Assembly: GCA_025210805.1 (NCBI GenBank)
Contig: JAOAQX010000007.1
Span: forward strand, 244,695-301,109
Direction of reading: 5' to 3'
From: Flavobacteriales bacterium
Lineage (GTDB): Bacteria; Bacteroidota; Bacteroidia; Flavobacteriales; CAJXXR01
Length of the DNA: 56,415 nt
Shown here: piece by piece, positions 1 to 8,916 of the stretch
Position numbering within the stretch: position 1 is the first letter of the stretch
Layout of the letters: every line of letters starts with the position of its first letter
Notes under the pieces: model-generated
Told to the model about the DNA's origin: nothing
The model's database searches: none
What the model saw: only the letters and a program-made list of their open reading frames with translations
Program-made: the position numbers and the translations under genes

Positions 1-66
1 GAAATCACTTTTGATCGCTTGTTTTGGAATTTATTTGGTATTAGAATTCTGTTGAAGAAAATTCTA

Positions 67-654
67 TTATCGCTTCACGAATTTCTTGATTTTCTTATCT
101 CCAAACCAAACTTTTTCATTGGTTTGAATATGAGTTAATTCTAAATCTATTTGGTAATAAACTACTTTTTTGTTTTTGTATGAATCTACGATAGACTTGA
201 TAGAACCTTGCATCATATAATCTGCTCCAGTTTCTAGTCCAAAACGTTTCATGGTACTTGCCGAAGAATTTGTTTGTTGATCAGCACGTTCTGCACGTAA
301 TTCGTCTCTCATTTTTCCACCTTGAACAATTCTTACATTTCCATGTTTTACAAAGGCTTTTTCAATGTCTTTGATAAAAGTTTCTGCTTCAATATGCTCG
401 TGTGATTTATTGCGAATAAGACCTACAATAACTACGGGTTTTTTCCCTTTTTCGTCTCTAAAATCTTCAATCCAGCTGGCGTTTATCGCCTCAAAGGTAA
501 GTTCCTCGGCTGCTAATCTAGAGTCTGTATCATTCCATCTTCCACTTAGATCAATTTCTTCTTCTACATCTACACGTGTTACTTTTCTATTACAAGATTC
601 TAATGAAGTCATTGCAATAAGTCCTGCAAATACAACTGTGAAAATTCGTTTCAT
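67..654 (-). CDS. LpoB-like outer-membrane lipoprotein (penicillin-binding protein activator family)
   Basis: A 195-aa lipoprotein. The N-terminus is a lipoprotein signal with the lipobox Leu-Glu-Ser-Cys, Cys at residue 21. The mature part contains the LpoB-type core: a segment around residues 74-80 (VVIVGLI, followed by NKS), an amphipathic helix before NVRIVQGG, and a later GADYMMQGSI strand. In proteobacteria LpoB spans the periplasm and activates a bifunctional penicillin-binding protein; in Bacteroidota many copies have unknown partners, so the peptidoglycan role is inferred from the family only. It lies 53 nt downstream of a small secreted-protein gene on the same strand, so the two may be cotranscribed. 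Confidence 0.75.
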   Translation of the reverse strand: MKRIFTVVFAGLIAMTSLESCNRKVTRVDVEEEIDLSGRWNDTDSRLAAEELTFEAINASWIEDFRDEKGKKPVVIVGLIRNKSHEHIEAETFIKDIEKAFVKHGNVRIVQGGKMRDELRAERADQQTNSSASTMKRFGLETGADYMMQGSIKSIVDSYKNKKVVYYQIDLELTHIQTNEKVWFGDKKIKKFVKR

Positions 655-707
655 ATTATTTTAAGTGTTTTGTGATTGTTTTGTTTTTAGCCTAATTGTG
701 CAATTAT

Positions 708-1070
708 TTAGTTACAATGGTTATGATAGTTATAGCGTCTATAAGGGTAAGGTCTATAAAACCCTCTATCATAATATCTATTTCTATAAAAACGTCTGTT
801 TTTAATTCTTTCCATTCTGCGTTGATGCCTCCAATAAGGACGCATGGCTCTCATTTTCTTTCTGAGTTCTTTGCGTTCTCTTTTTGCTTCTAATTCGTCT
901 ATGGCTTTGTAGGTGTCTTGTACAGTTGTACCTTGGTGCTGAGTATAGTTTTCAGTGGTAGCCATATACTTGTTTCTACTTTGTTCGTAGTTCGGATTTT
1001 GGTCTGATAAATCTTGGGCTTGAACACTAATAAGTCCAATCAAGAAGAATATAAATGCAAATTTTTTCAT
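708..1070 (-). CDS. small Arg/Tyr-rich secreted protein
   Basis: A 120-aa protein I do not recognise. It starts with a clean signal peptide (MKKFAFIFFLIGLISVQAQ) and predicted cleavage after the AQ. The middle is a charged helix (residues about 55-85) rich in Glu, Lys and Arg. The last 40 residues are almost entirely Arg, Tyr, Asn, Phe and Pro and end in His-Asn-His-Cys-Asn, giving a very basic, aromatic tail. Such tails could bind nucleic acid, polyanionic glycan or peptidoglycan, but nothing in the sequence decides between these. It lies just upstream of the LpoB-like gene on the same strand with a 53-nt gap. Confidence 0.65.
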   Translation of the reverse strand: MKKFAFIFFLIGLISVQAQDLSDQNPNYEQSRNKYMATTENYTQHQGTTVQDTYKAIDELEAKRERKELRKKMRAMRPYWRHQRRMERIKNRRFYRNRYYDRGFYRPYPYRRYNYHNHCN

Positions 1071-1209
1071 AACGCTAATGTTTTAGTTATCATCTAAAAG
1101 GCAAGTTCTGTGCCAAAAGATTTTTCATGAAGATTTCGGTATTAGAAAAAGCTCATGTTAGCCTTGCTCTTTCTTGGATAAAGATACTTCATTTTTATGT
1201 ATTAGAGTT

Positions 1210-1351
1210 TATACCATTTATGATGTTAATTTATCCATAGGTTGGAGCTGTTTACTTTGTGTAATATTTTCCTTCTTCTCCCGAAAAAACGGGACAAGCT
1301 CTTCAAAAGGGACTTATAACAGTGAGTGCATTAATACCATACATATTATTA
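1210..1351. repeat. palindromic intergenic repeat, subtype A, copy 1
   Basis: An imperfect palindrome of about 142 bp. It begins ATACCATTTATGATGTTAAT and ends with the diverged inverse, TTAATACCATACATATTATT. The centre holds CCCGAAAAAACGGG followed by ACAAGCT, also seen in the copy at 41110-41261. The right end overlaps the stop codon of the ABC-F gene (1349-1351). See the repeat-family finding. Confidence 0.7.
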
Positions 1352-3211
1352 CTCTTCCTGAAGCTCCAGCCAACGCCACTCTAGCTCTTCTATTTCATTG
1401 TTGAGGTCGTGTAGTTTTTTGCTTTTTTCAACCAGTTCATCATTTGCAAAATCATGATTACTGAGTCCTGCTTCTATATGTTCTTTTTCTTTTTGGAATT
1501 TCTGAAGATTTTTTTCTATTTCTTTAAGTTCTTGTTGCTCCTTGTAGCTTAGTTTTTTGGTACGATTAGTTTGTTTTTTGTGCTCTTTTTTTTCTGTTGG
1601 AACTTTTTCAGCTTTTGCTTTTTTCTTTTCTTCTTCTTCAAAAACTCGGTAATCGGTGTAATTACCTGGGAAATCTTTTATTTTTCCTACTCCTTGGAAG
1701 ACAAATAGATGATCAACTAATCGATCCATAAAATATCGATCATGGGAAATAATTAGTAAACATCCAGGGAACTCCTCCAAAAATTCTTCTAAAACATTGA
1801 GCGTTAAGATATCTAGGTCGTTGGTGGGTTCATCAAGGATTAAGAAATTCGGGTTGGTCATTAAAATGGTGAGTAAATACAATCTTTTTCTTTCTCCTCC
1901 ACTCAGTTTTTCTACACGGTCGTACTGCATTTTTCTTGGAAAAAGAAAGCGTTCCAAGAGTTGAGCTGCGGTAAGTTTTCTTCCTTTGGCTAGTGGAATG
2001 ACATCGGCAATATCTTTAATGACTTCAATGACTCTTTTATTGGGGTCAAACTGGAGTCCTTTTTGGGTGTAATATCCTATTTTTAAGGTTTCCCCATGCA
2101 CAATTTTCCCGCCATCCAGCTGTTCTAACTTCATCAAAAGATTGAGGAAAGTGGTTTTTCCTACTCCATTTTTCCCTATAATTCCTATACGATCTTGTTT
2201 CTTGAAGGTATAACTAAAGTCATCTACAATGCACTTTTCCTCAAAAGACTTTCGTAGGTGGTGAACTTCGATGATTTTACTCCCCAGTCGCTCCATTTGA
2301 ATATTCATTTGGAGGTCACGTTCTTTTTTCTGTCCTTTTACCGTTTTTTTAACCTCTTTAAAAGACTCTATCCTCGATTTAGATTTTGTACCTCTAGCTT
2401 TGGGTTGTCGGCGCATCCATTCGAGTTCTTTTTTAAAAACTTGCTTGGCTTTTCCTAGTGTAACGGCATTTATTTCTTCGCGTTCTTGTTTTTTTTCTAA
2501 GTAATAGGAATAGTTTCCTTTATGTCTATAAATGGTTTGATCTTCTAGTTCTAAAATTACATTACAAACCGAGTCTAGAAAGTAGCGATCGTGGGTTACC
2601 ATGAGGATAGCAAAACTTTGTTTAAGTAGAAAATTTTGCATCCACTCTATCATATCTAAATCTAGGTGGTTTGTAGGTTCATCAAGGATCAATAAGTCTG
2701 GTTCGTTGAGTAAAACCTCGGCAAGAGCCATTCTCTTTATTTGTCCACCTGAAAGATTTTTTACAGGTTTGTGTGCTACTTCTTTTAATCCTAAATAAAA
2801 AAGCATTTCTTCCATTTTTGCTTCAAGATCCCATGCTTGATGCTCTTGCATGAGGTCAAGTGCCTGTTGAGAAAGTTTTTCATCTTCGGGATGTTTTAAG
2901 GAGTGGTGATAGGTTTTTAAAGTTTTGAATTGAGGAAGATCAATATCCAAAAGAATCTCCATGGGGGTTTTCTCATTAGGAAATTGACTGTTTTGTTCTA
3001 AGAACCCAACACGTATTTCTTTTCTAAAAACAATATTTCCAGTGTTTGGACTATCCTTTCCCATCAGTAAATTGAGCAGGGTCGTTTTTCCTGTTCCATT
3101 TCGGGCAACAAAGGCAACTTTCTCGCTTTGTGCTATCCCGAAGCTGAGATTTTCAAATAAGACTCTTTCTCCAAAAGATTTACTAATATTTTCTACTGAT
3201 AATAAGTTCAT
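1349..3211 (-). CDS. ABC-F family ATPase (Uup-like)
   Basis: A 620-aa soluble protein with two ABC domains and no membrane segments, the ABC-F architecture. Domain 1 has Walker A ARNGTGKTT (residues 36-44), signature LSGGQIKR near 154 and Walker B LLILDEPTNHLD near 175. Domain 2 has Walker A GKNGVGKTT near 349, signature LSGGERKR near 438 and Walker B FLILDEPTNDLD near 460. The linker is Lys/Arg-rich, and the last 60-80 residues form a Glu/Lys-rich coiled coil, typical of the Uup subgroup. ABC-F proteins act on the ribosome; Uup also affects DNA recombination and repair in E. coli. There is no sign that this is an antibiotic-resistance member. Its stop codon lies in a palindromic repeat. Confidence 0.9.
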   Translation of the reverse strand: MNLLSVENISKSFGERVLFENLSFGIAQSEKVAFVARNGTGKTTLLNLLMGKDSPNTGNIVFRKEIRVGFLEQNSQFPNEKTPMEILLDIDLPQFKTLKTYHHSLKHPEDEKLSQQALDLMQEHQAWDLEAKMEEMLFYLGLKEVAHKPVKNLSGGQIKRMALAEVLLNEPDLLILDEPTNHLDLDMIEWMQNFLLKQSFAILMVTHDRYFLDSVCNVILELEDQTIYRHKGNYSYYLEKKQEREEINAVTLGKAKQVFKKELEWMRRQPKARGTKSKSRIESFKEVKKTVKGQKKERDLQMNIQMERLGSKIIEVHHLRKSFEEKCIVDDFSYTFKKQDRIGIIGKNGVGKTTFLNLLMKLEQLDGGKIVHGETLKIGYYTQKGLQFDPNKRVIEVIKDIADVIPLAKGRKLTAAQLLERFLFPRKMQYDRVEKLSGGERKRLYLLTILMTNPNFLILDEPTNDLDILTLNVLEEFLEEFPGCLLIISHDRYFMDRLVDHLFVFQGVGKIKDFPGNYTDYRVFEEEEKKKAKAEKVPTEKKEHKKQTNRTKKLSYKEQQELKEIEKNLQKFQKEKEHIEAGLSNHDFANDELVEKSKKLHDLNNEIEELEWRWLELQEE

Positions 3212-3230
3212 AGAATGTGTTTTAAAAGAA

Positions 3231-3270
3231 TAGAGACCTTGTGCAGATTTCTATTTTGCAAAGGTCTCTA
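3231..3270 (-). terminator. hairpin downstream of the DUF2723 gene
   Basis: TAGAGACCTT pairs with AAGGTCTCTA across a 20-nt loop, between the DUF2723 stop and the ABC-F start. Read on the minus strand the hairpin is followed by a mixed T-rich stretch, so it is a plausible but weak intrinsic terminator. Confidence 0.5.
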
Positions 3271-3300
3271 AATTTTATGGGTATCAAAAAGGATGTGTTC

Positions 3301-6300
3301 CTAGTTTTGTGCTAAAAACTCAGGATCATATTGTCTAAACATTCCTTCCATATATTGACTAAACTGTCTGGCTCGTCCTAATTCAAGATCATTGAATTTA
3401 CGTTTAGGATTTGTTCTTGGAATACTGTTAATGTGTTCCAATTGCTGGCGGAAGGTGTTATAAACATCCATTCCGTGTTTACGAGCATTTTCTTTGTCTC
3501 CAATTAGGTAATATCCTTGGATGATTCCAATAGAGAAATAATTATGAGGCAGATTTGCATTAAATGTCTTTTCTGCAATTTTATCTAGTACTACCTTGGC
3601 ACGGTCTTTCTTTCCTTCACGGATAAGCTCCATAGCAAGCCTTGAGTAGATGTTTCTATAGTTCATAAACATATTTCTATTAAAAACATCTAGATAGATA
3701 TCTTCTTTGTCACAATCTCCCCAGTGGAAAGATGGATTTTCACCTGAGTCTGTCAATAAGGTTTTTTCTAAGGCATCTGTATCTATTCTTCCCATTTGCC
3801 CACCTACTTTGTTGTGTACAATTGGCGTAAGCTTATAGGTCATTCCTGCAAGTTCGAAATATTTGTCAAGGAACATAAAGTCTCTTGAGCTATTACTAAT
3901 TGTAATGGCAAAATGAATAGGACGTTCCCAGTTGAAGTTTGAAAGCATATCAATGATAGCGATATCTTTTTTCTGCAATTGGGTTATGTTTATATCAATA
4001 TCCAATTGATCCACCATTTTGTTATAATCTTTTGCAGGAACTAAACCTGTAGATTTAACATTTTCTTTGTTTACAGGAATACTCACTTTTTGAGTAGGGA
4101 AGAAATCTACTTTTGCACCACTTCTTAATGGCACTTTACTTTGCTCATCATCAGAAATGATAAAGTCATTTAAAGCAGAGATCGGAATTCTTTTGTTTTT
4201 TAGAATATCTCTATAGATGGCAAAGTCTCGTGTACCTTGTTTAAAATGCTCAAAAGTCATTTTTCCCGGAATAGGTTTCCCTTCATAAGCTTCTCTTTTT
4301 AGCTGATTGATATACCAGTCTGTATTGAAAAGACTCAAGTTCACTACTCTTACATCCGTTCTGTATCCTTCCACTTCTTGCAAGTACCAGAGTGGGAAGG
4401 TATCGTTATCTCCCATGGTAAATAAAATGGCATTGGGACCACAAGAATCTAGATAGTTTTTACCTGATGCTACGGCGGTTAATCTTCCAGAACGATCATG
4501 ATCATCCCAGTTTTCAGCAGCCATAATTCCTGGAACAGCTACTAAAGAAAGTACGGTAATTACATGTCCTAATGCAGGCGTTTTTACTTTATCTTTTAGC
4601 ATATCCCAGAGACCATAAACTCCTAAACCGATCCACATAGCAAAGGCATAGAAAGAACCTACATAGGCATAATCTCGTTCTCTTGGCTGTGGGGCGTGTT
4701 GGTTTACATATACCATGATGGCGAGTCCTGTAAATAGGAAAAGGAGGAAAATTACCCAAGTATTTTTATCATCATGTTTGAGTTGATAGAAAAGCCCAAT
4801 TAATCCTAAGATAAGAGGTAAGAAGAAATAAACATTTCTTCCTTTATTATTGGCTTGGTGTTCTGCGATATTATCTTGAGATCCAAGACGCATTTCATCA
4901 ATAAAATCGATTCCTGAAATCCAGTTTCCATTTTCAGTACCTCCATGTCCTTGAATATCATTTTGACGACCAACGAAATTCCACATAAAATAACGCCAGT
5001 ACATGTGTACAAATTGATAATTCCAGAAATAAGTCATATTTTCTCCAGAAGTAGGTATTTTATCTCTTTTAGAGCCCGACCACTTCATATAGTTTTGAAT
5101 ATGAGCATCGGAGTTTGAGCTATGCATTCTTGGGAAGAATACAATATCTTTTGATCGGTATTTTTTAATGGTATTTTTACGATCATCTTTAACTACATAC
5201 GCTCCTTTTTCGTCATCACGGATATATACAGGATTTCCATCCTCAAGTCCTACAACTTTGGAATTGTATTGATGTCCTGTAAGAATAGGAGTAGAACCAT
5301 ATTGTTCCCTTTGTAGATATGAGTAAAGCCCAACGGCATCTTCAGGATTGTTTTGGTCAATTGGGGTATTGGCATTCGAGCGGATTACTAAGATTCCGAA
5401 AAGAGAAAAACCAATAAGCATAAAGGCAAAACTTAATGCAATTGTATGAGCAAAAAGGCTTTTCTTGGCAGAAAAACGCACTATCCACACAATAAATCCG
5501 ATTAATAAAATGAAGAATAAAATGGTTCCTGTATTAAATGGTGCTCCAAGTCCGTTTACCATAAATAGCTCTATTTTACCCGAGATATTTACTACTTGAG
5601 GAATAAATACCCCAAAAAGGAATCCTAAGATAGCTACAGAAAGTATTCCCATCAAAACAAAATTGAGGAAAGTGATTTTTTTTGCAGTTTTAAAGTAGTA
5701 GACAAATACAATAGCTGGAACAGCCAAAAGGTTTAGCATGTGAACTCCCATAGAAAGTCCTACCATAAACGCAATGAGGATAATCCATTTATTATTTCTT
5801 GGTTTCCCGAAGTTTTGTTCCCATTTTAATATTGCCCAGAAAACTACTGCCGAAAAGAACGATGATAAGGCATATACCTCACCTTCTGTTGCAGAGAACC
5901 AAAATGAATCTGAAAATGTATAAGCCAAAGAACCTACGGCTCCACTGGCAAGAATCATAATGATTTGGTTTTTATCTAAAGCTTTTTCTCCCGAACGGAT
6001 TTCTGCAATTCTTCTTGCAAAATGGGTGATTGTCCAAAATAGAAATAAGATGGTAAAAGAACTACTTAAAGCTGACATCATATTTACATAATATGCCACT
6101 TGAGTTACATCGCCTCCAGCAAAATTTGAAAAGAAATTGGCAATTAAAAGAAATAAAGGAGCACCTGGTGGGTGACCAATTTCTATTTTGTAAGCCGTAG
6201 CAATATACTCTCCGCAGTCCCATAGACTTGCAGAAGGCTCAATTGTGGATACATAAACTACTGTAGCAATGGCGAATACGATCCATCCTAACAGGTTATT

Positions 6301-6324
6301 CCATTTTTTGTAAAATTCTTGCAT
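3301..6324 (-). CDS. DUF2723 multi-pass membrane protein, putative protein O-glycosyltransferase-like
   Basis: A 1007-aa protein with about a dozen hydrophobic helices in the first 600 residues, then a soluble C-terminal half. The N-terminus carries the DUF2723 signature: a first helix, then SLWDCGEYIATAY and GHPPGAPL. The acidic residues after the first helix match the arrangement of the PMT/GT-C glycosyltransferase superfamily. A soluble segment contains FTMGDNDTFPLWYLQEVEGY, and the last 150 residues look like TPR-type helices. The family is widespread in Bacteroidota, where extracytoplasmic proteins are O-mannosylated, so a glycan-transfer role is attractive but is inference. No operon partner is close: the ABC-F gene is 89 nt downstream, with a hairpin between. 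Confidence 0.8.
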   Translation of the reverse strand: MQEFYKKWNNLLGWIVFAIATVVYVSTIEPSASLWDCGEYIATAYKIEIGHPPGAPLFLLIANFFSNFAGGDVTQVAYYVNMMSALSSSFTILFLFWTITHFARRIAEIRSGEKALDKNQIIMILASGAVGSLAYTFSDSFWFSATEGEVYALSSFFSAVVFWAILKWEQNFGKPRNNKWIILIAFMVGLSMGVHMLNLLAVPAIVFVYYFKTAKKITFLNFVLMGILSVAILGFLFGVFIPQVVNISGKIELFMVNGLGAPFNTGTILFFILLIGFIVWIVRFSAKKSLFAHTIALSFAFMLIGFSLFGILVIRSNANTPIDQNNPEDAVGLYSYLQREQYGSTPILTGHQYNSKVVGLEDGNPVYIRDDEKGAYVVKDDRKNTIKKYRSKDIVFFPRMHSSNSDAHIQNYMKWSGSKRDKIPTSGENMTYFWNYQFVHMYWRYFMWNFVGRQNDIQGHGGTENGNWISGIDFIDEMRLGSQDNIAEHQANNKGRNVYFFLPLILGLIGLFYQLKHDDKNTWVIFLLFLFTGLAIMVYVNQHAPQPRERDYAYVGSFYAFAMWIGLGVYGLWDMLKDKVKTPALGHVITVLSLVAVPGIMAAENWDDHDRSGRLTAVASGKNYLDSCGPNAILFTMGDNDTFPLWYLQEVEGYRTDVRVVNLSLFNTDWYINQLKREAYEGKPIPGKMTFEHFKQGTRDFAIYRDILKNKRIPISALNDFIISDDEQSKVPLRSGAKVDFFPTQKVSIPVNKENVKSTGLVPAKDYNKMVDQLDIDINITQLQKKDIAIIDMLSNFNWERPIHFAITISNSSRDFMFLDKYFELAGMTYKLTPIVHNKVGGQMGRIDTDALEKTLLTDSGENPSFHWGDCDKEDIYLDVFNRNMFMNYRNIYSRLAMELIREGKKDRAKVVLDKIAEKTFNANLPHNYFSIGIIQGYYLIGDKENARKHGMDVYNTFRQQLEHINSIPRTNPKRKFNDLELGRARQFSQYMEGMFRQYDPEFLAQN

Positions 6325-6449
6325 CTTAAAAAATTTTGTCTCTTGCGAATATAAAAAAATATTACCGCTACAACCAAGGAATTCAAGAAGTTTAAGTTAT
6401 CTAAAGGTTTTTTAATATTAGAAAAAGTTTTGAATAATATCGGTGAGCC

Positions 6450-6583
6450 ATACCGTTTACAGTGCTAATTTCCCCATAGATTCGGTTGCTTTTTTGGAGT
6501 ATTTCTTTGTAGAACACCTCCTAACCCTTCCGAAAAGTAGGGAGGGCTTATTCAGTGAGTGAATTAACAACGTAAATGGTATC
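6450..6583. repeat. palindromic intergenic repeat, subtype A, copy 2
   Basis: The left end ATACCGTTTACAGTGCTAAT is mirrored by the right end GAATTAACAACGTAAATGGT followed by AT. The centre, CCTAACCCTTCCG then GTAGGGAGGG, is a GC-rich hairpin matching the subtype-A centre. It sits in the divergent intergenic space between the DUF2723 gene and rnpA. The rest of this space (6325-6449 and 6584-6729) shows nothing I can name beyond presumed promoters. Confidence 0.7.
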
Positions 6584-6729
6584 AGTAAACATTATACACA
6601 ATATAAATTCTCATTTTTTGTAAAAGATCGTTTTTTGAAAGGATTTTTGCCATACAATTTATGGTGAGCTTTGCCTGTTTCAAAAAGAAGAAATATATAG
6701 AAGAACAATTTTTTCGTATTTTGCAAACC

Positions 6730-7080
6730 ATGATAGATACTTCTTATAAACTGGGTAAAAAACAGCGACTTTGTTCAAAAAAAGATATAGAAAAACTTTT
6801 TGAGGAAGGGGAACGTTTTTTTTCTTTTCCTATAAAGGTTTTTGTACTAAGGGAACAAGAAAAGGGGCAAGTGATGGTCATTGCACCCAAAAGAAATCAT
6901 AAGCACGCAGTGGATAGAAATCGTATAAAAAGATTACTTAGAGAAGTATTTAGATTGAGAGGGCAAGAAATTTTGGAACAGAACATGCATATTGCCTTGC
7001 TCTACACAGGAAGAAAACTTCCGAAAAAAGACGCCTTGGAAAAATCATTTGAAAAAATATTAGAAGAAATTCAACAATGA
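6730..7080 (+). CDS. rnpA: ribonuclease P protein component
   Basis: A 116-aa basic protein with the RnpA signature near its middle: APKRNHKHAVDRNRIKR then LLREVF, the RNR motif that binds the P RNA. It supports cleavage of tRNA 5' leaders. I start it at the ATG at 6730 (MIDTSYKLGKKQRLCSKKD), which gives the usual family N-terminus; the frame is open back to an ATG at 6661, but that would add 23 unconserved residues. The stop overlaps the start of the protease gene in an ATGATG arrangement, so the two are probably translationally coupled. rpmH is not adjacent. Confidence 0.9.
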   Translation: MIDTSYKLGKKQRLCSKKDIEKLFEEGERFFSFPIKVFVLREQEKGQVMVIAPKRNHKHAVDRNRIKRLLREVFRLRGQEILEQNMHIALLYTGRKLPKKDALEKSFEKILEEIQQ

Positions 7081-8726
7081 TGAAAAAAAAATGGAAAATA
7101 TTCTTGCTTTTGCCTGCATTATCATTAATCATGATGGCATTTCAAGATCCTTATTTTGAGATTGTAAAAAACCTTGAAATCTTTACCAAAGTTTATCAAG
7201 AACTACAAAAATCTTATGTAGATGAACTTTCGCCTGGAGAAATGATGCAAACAGGAATGGATGCCATGATGAAAGACCTAGATCCTTATACGGTGTATAT
7301 TCCAGAAACAAAGGTAGAGGAATTTAGAATACAATCCACGGGAAGTTTTGCAGGTGTGGGAATGCAAGTTTTTGAAAGGGAAAAAAACATTTATATAGGG
7401 AATATTATAGAAAATTCTCCTGCACATGAACAGGGACTCAAGATCGGAGATCAAATTTTGGCTTTAGATGGAGAAAAACTAAACAATAAAACACCCGAGG
7501 AGATTGATGAAAAGCTCAAAGGACAAGCGGGTTCAGAGATTGAGGTAAGTTACCAACGTTTTGGTCATTCAAAGACACAAAAAATTGGACTTAAAAGACG
7601 GGAAATTGTACTTAAAAGTATTCCTTACTACGGCTGGGTAGGTGAATCGATCGCTTATGTTGATTTAACAAAATTTGATCGTGCTTGCGGGGCTCATTTT
7701 CAAAGTGCTTTGGAAGAGCTCAAAGCAGAAAAAACTATGCAAGGTGTCATTATAGACCTTAGAGGAAATCCAGGAGGTTTATTGATAGAGGCTGTGAGAA
7801 TTTGTAATCTTTTTCTACCTAATAATAAAATTGTGGTGAGCACCAGAGGAAAAGACAAGAGTGCTTATCAAGAATTTAAAACAAGTAAAAACCCTTGGGA
7901 TGAAAAAATCCCAGTTGTTGTCTTAATTGACGAAAGCTCGGCATCGGCATCAGAAATTGTATCAGGAACTTTGCAGGATTATGATCGGGCAGTCATACTC
8001 GGAACTCGAAGTTTTGGGAAAGGGCTTGTTCAGAAAACTGTCCAAATGCCGTATAATTCTCAACTCAAAGTGACTATTGCTAAATATTATACGCCTAGTG
8101 GAAGGTGTATTCAAGCCATTGATTATGGTAAAAAGACGGCAAACGGCAGTAGGAAAAAACTCCCAGATCACCTTAGAACCGCATTTAAAACAGCTAATGG
8201 TAGAACGGTTTATGATGGTGGAGGTGTAGATCCTGATTTGATTGTAGAAAAAGATAGTTTCCCAGAATCTTTAGGTGGTTTGGTGTATGATTATTTCCTT
8301 TTCGATTTTATTACAGAATATTCTCAAAAAGTGGAAAACAAACCATCAATTGAGGATTTTAAGGTAGATGATGCTTTATTTGAAAAGTTTCAAGAGTATG
8401 TAGCTCAAAAAGAGTTTTCTTATACCACTCAGTTAGGGGAGCAAATAAAAGAAATAGAAAAAAGTCTGGAAAAAGAAGGTATTCTAAAAGAGAATATCGC
8501 TCACCTAGAGGCATTGAAGGTGGGGAATATTAAGAATGAAAAAAACACTTTTAAGGAAGAGAAAATCAAAATTAAAAGACTTTTATTAAATGATATTAGT
8601 AACCGATGGTATTTTGCATCGGGAAGATCTCAGCTATTGCTGAAAGAAGATAATATGGTTCAAGCGGCAATTCGTGTTTTGAAAGACAATAAGGAATACG
8701 CAGATTATTTGAAGGCAAGTAAATAG
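7077..8726 (+). CDS. carboxyl-terminal processing protease, S41 family (CtpA-like)
   Basis: A 549-aa periplasmic or membrane-anchored serine protease. The N-terminal helix (residues 5-22) is a signal anchor. A PDZ domain follows at about residues 85-165 (FAGVGMQVF ... IIENSPAHEQGLKIGDQIL). The S41 core contains the nucleophile in DESSASASEIV (Ser near 288) and the general-base Lys in RSFGKGLVQ (near 315). The C-terminal 150 residues are helical and charged. Members trim or degrade extracytoplasmic proteins, the PDZ domain gating access. It overlaps rnpA by 4 nt and is followed by a bidirectional terminator. Confidence 0.9.
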   Translation: MMKKKWKIFLLLPALSLIMMAFQDPYFEIVKNLEIFTKVYQELQKSYVDELSPGEMMQTGMDAMMKDLDPYTVYIPETKVEEFRIQSTGSFAGVGMQVFEREKNIYIGNIIENSPAHEQGLKIGDQILALDGEKLNNKTPEEIDEKLKGQAGSEIEVSYQRFGHSKTQKIGLKRREIVLKSIPYYGWVGESIAYVDLTKFDRACGAHFQSALEELKAEKTMQGVIIDLRGNPGGLLIEAVRICNLFLPNNKIVVSTRGKDKSAYQEFKTSKNPWDEKIPVVVLIDESSASASEIVSGTLQDYDRAVILGTRSFGKGLVQKTVQMPYNSQLKVTIAKYYTPSGRCIQAIDYGKKTANGSRKKLPDHLRTAFKTANGRTVYDGGGVDPDLIVEKDSFPESLGGLVYDYFLFDFITEYSQKVENKPSIEDFKVDDALFEKFQEYVAQKEFSYTTQLGEQIKEIEKSLEKEGILKENIAHLEALKVGNIKNEKNTFKEEKIKIKRLLLNDISNRWYFASGRSQLLLKEDNMVQAAIRVLKDNKEYADYLKASK

Positions 8727-8828
8727 AAATTCAAAAATTGTATCGAAAACCGTTCTGTATAATCTGATTTGTATCGTTTGTTGATGAAATTCATTGTATG
8801 TGCCTTGATAACCCTTGACTAAAACTCA

Positions 8829-8868
8829 TTAAAAAAGCGTTCTAACCAAAATTAGAACGCTTTTCACA
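8829..8868. terminator. bidirectional intrinsic terminator
   Basis: AAAAGCGTTCTA pairs with TAGAACGCTTTT around a short A-rich loop. It lies between convergent genes (protease on +, OmpA-family on -) and has T-runs on both strands, the longer on the minus strand. Confidence 0.85.
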
Positions 8869-8916
8869 CATACACATATAAAGAATGATTTCTTAATATA
8901 AACCCAAGAAATCAAA

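Noticed and set aside
1-66. A further gene at the left edge
   Set aside because: Only 66 nt are available; I see no supported coding frame or RNA structure in them.
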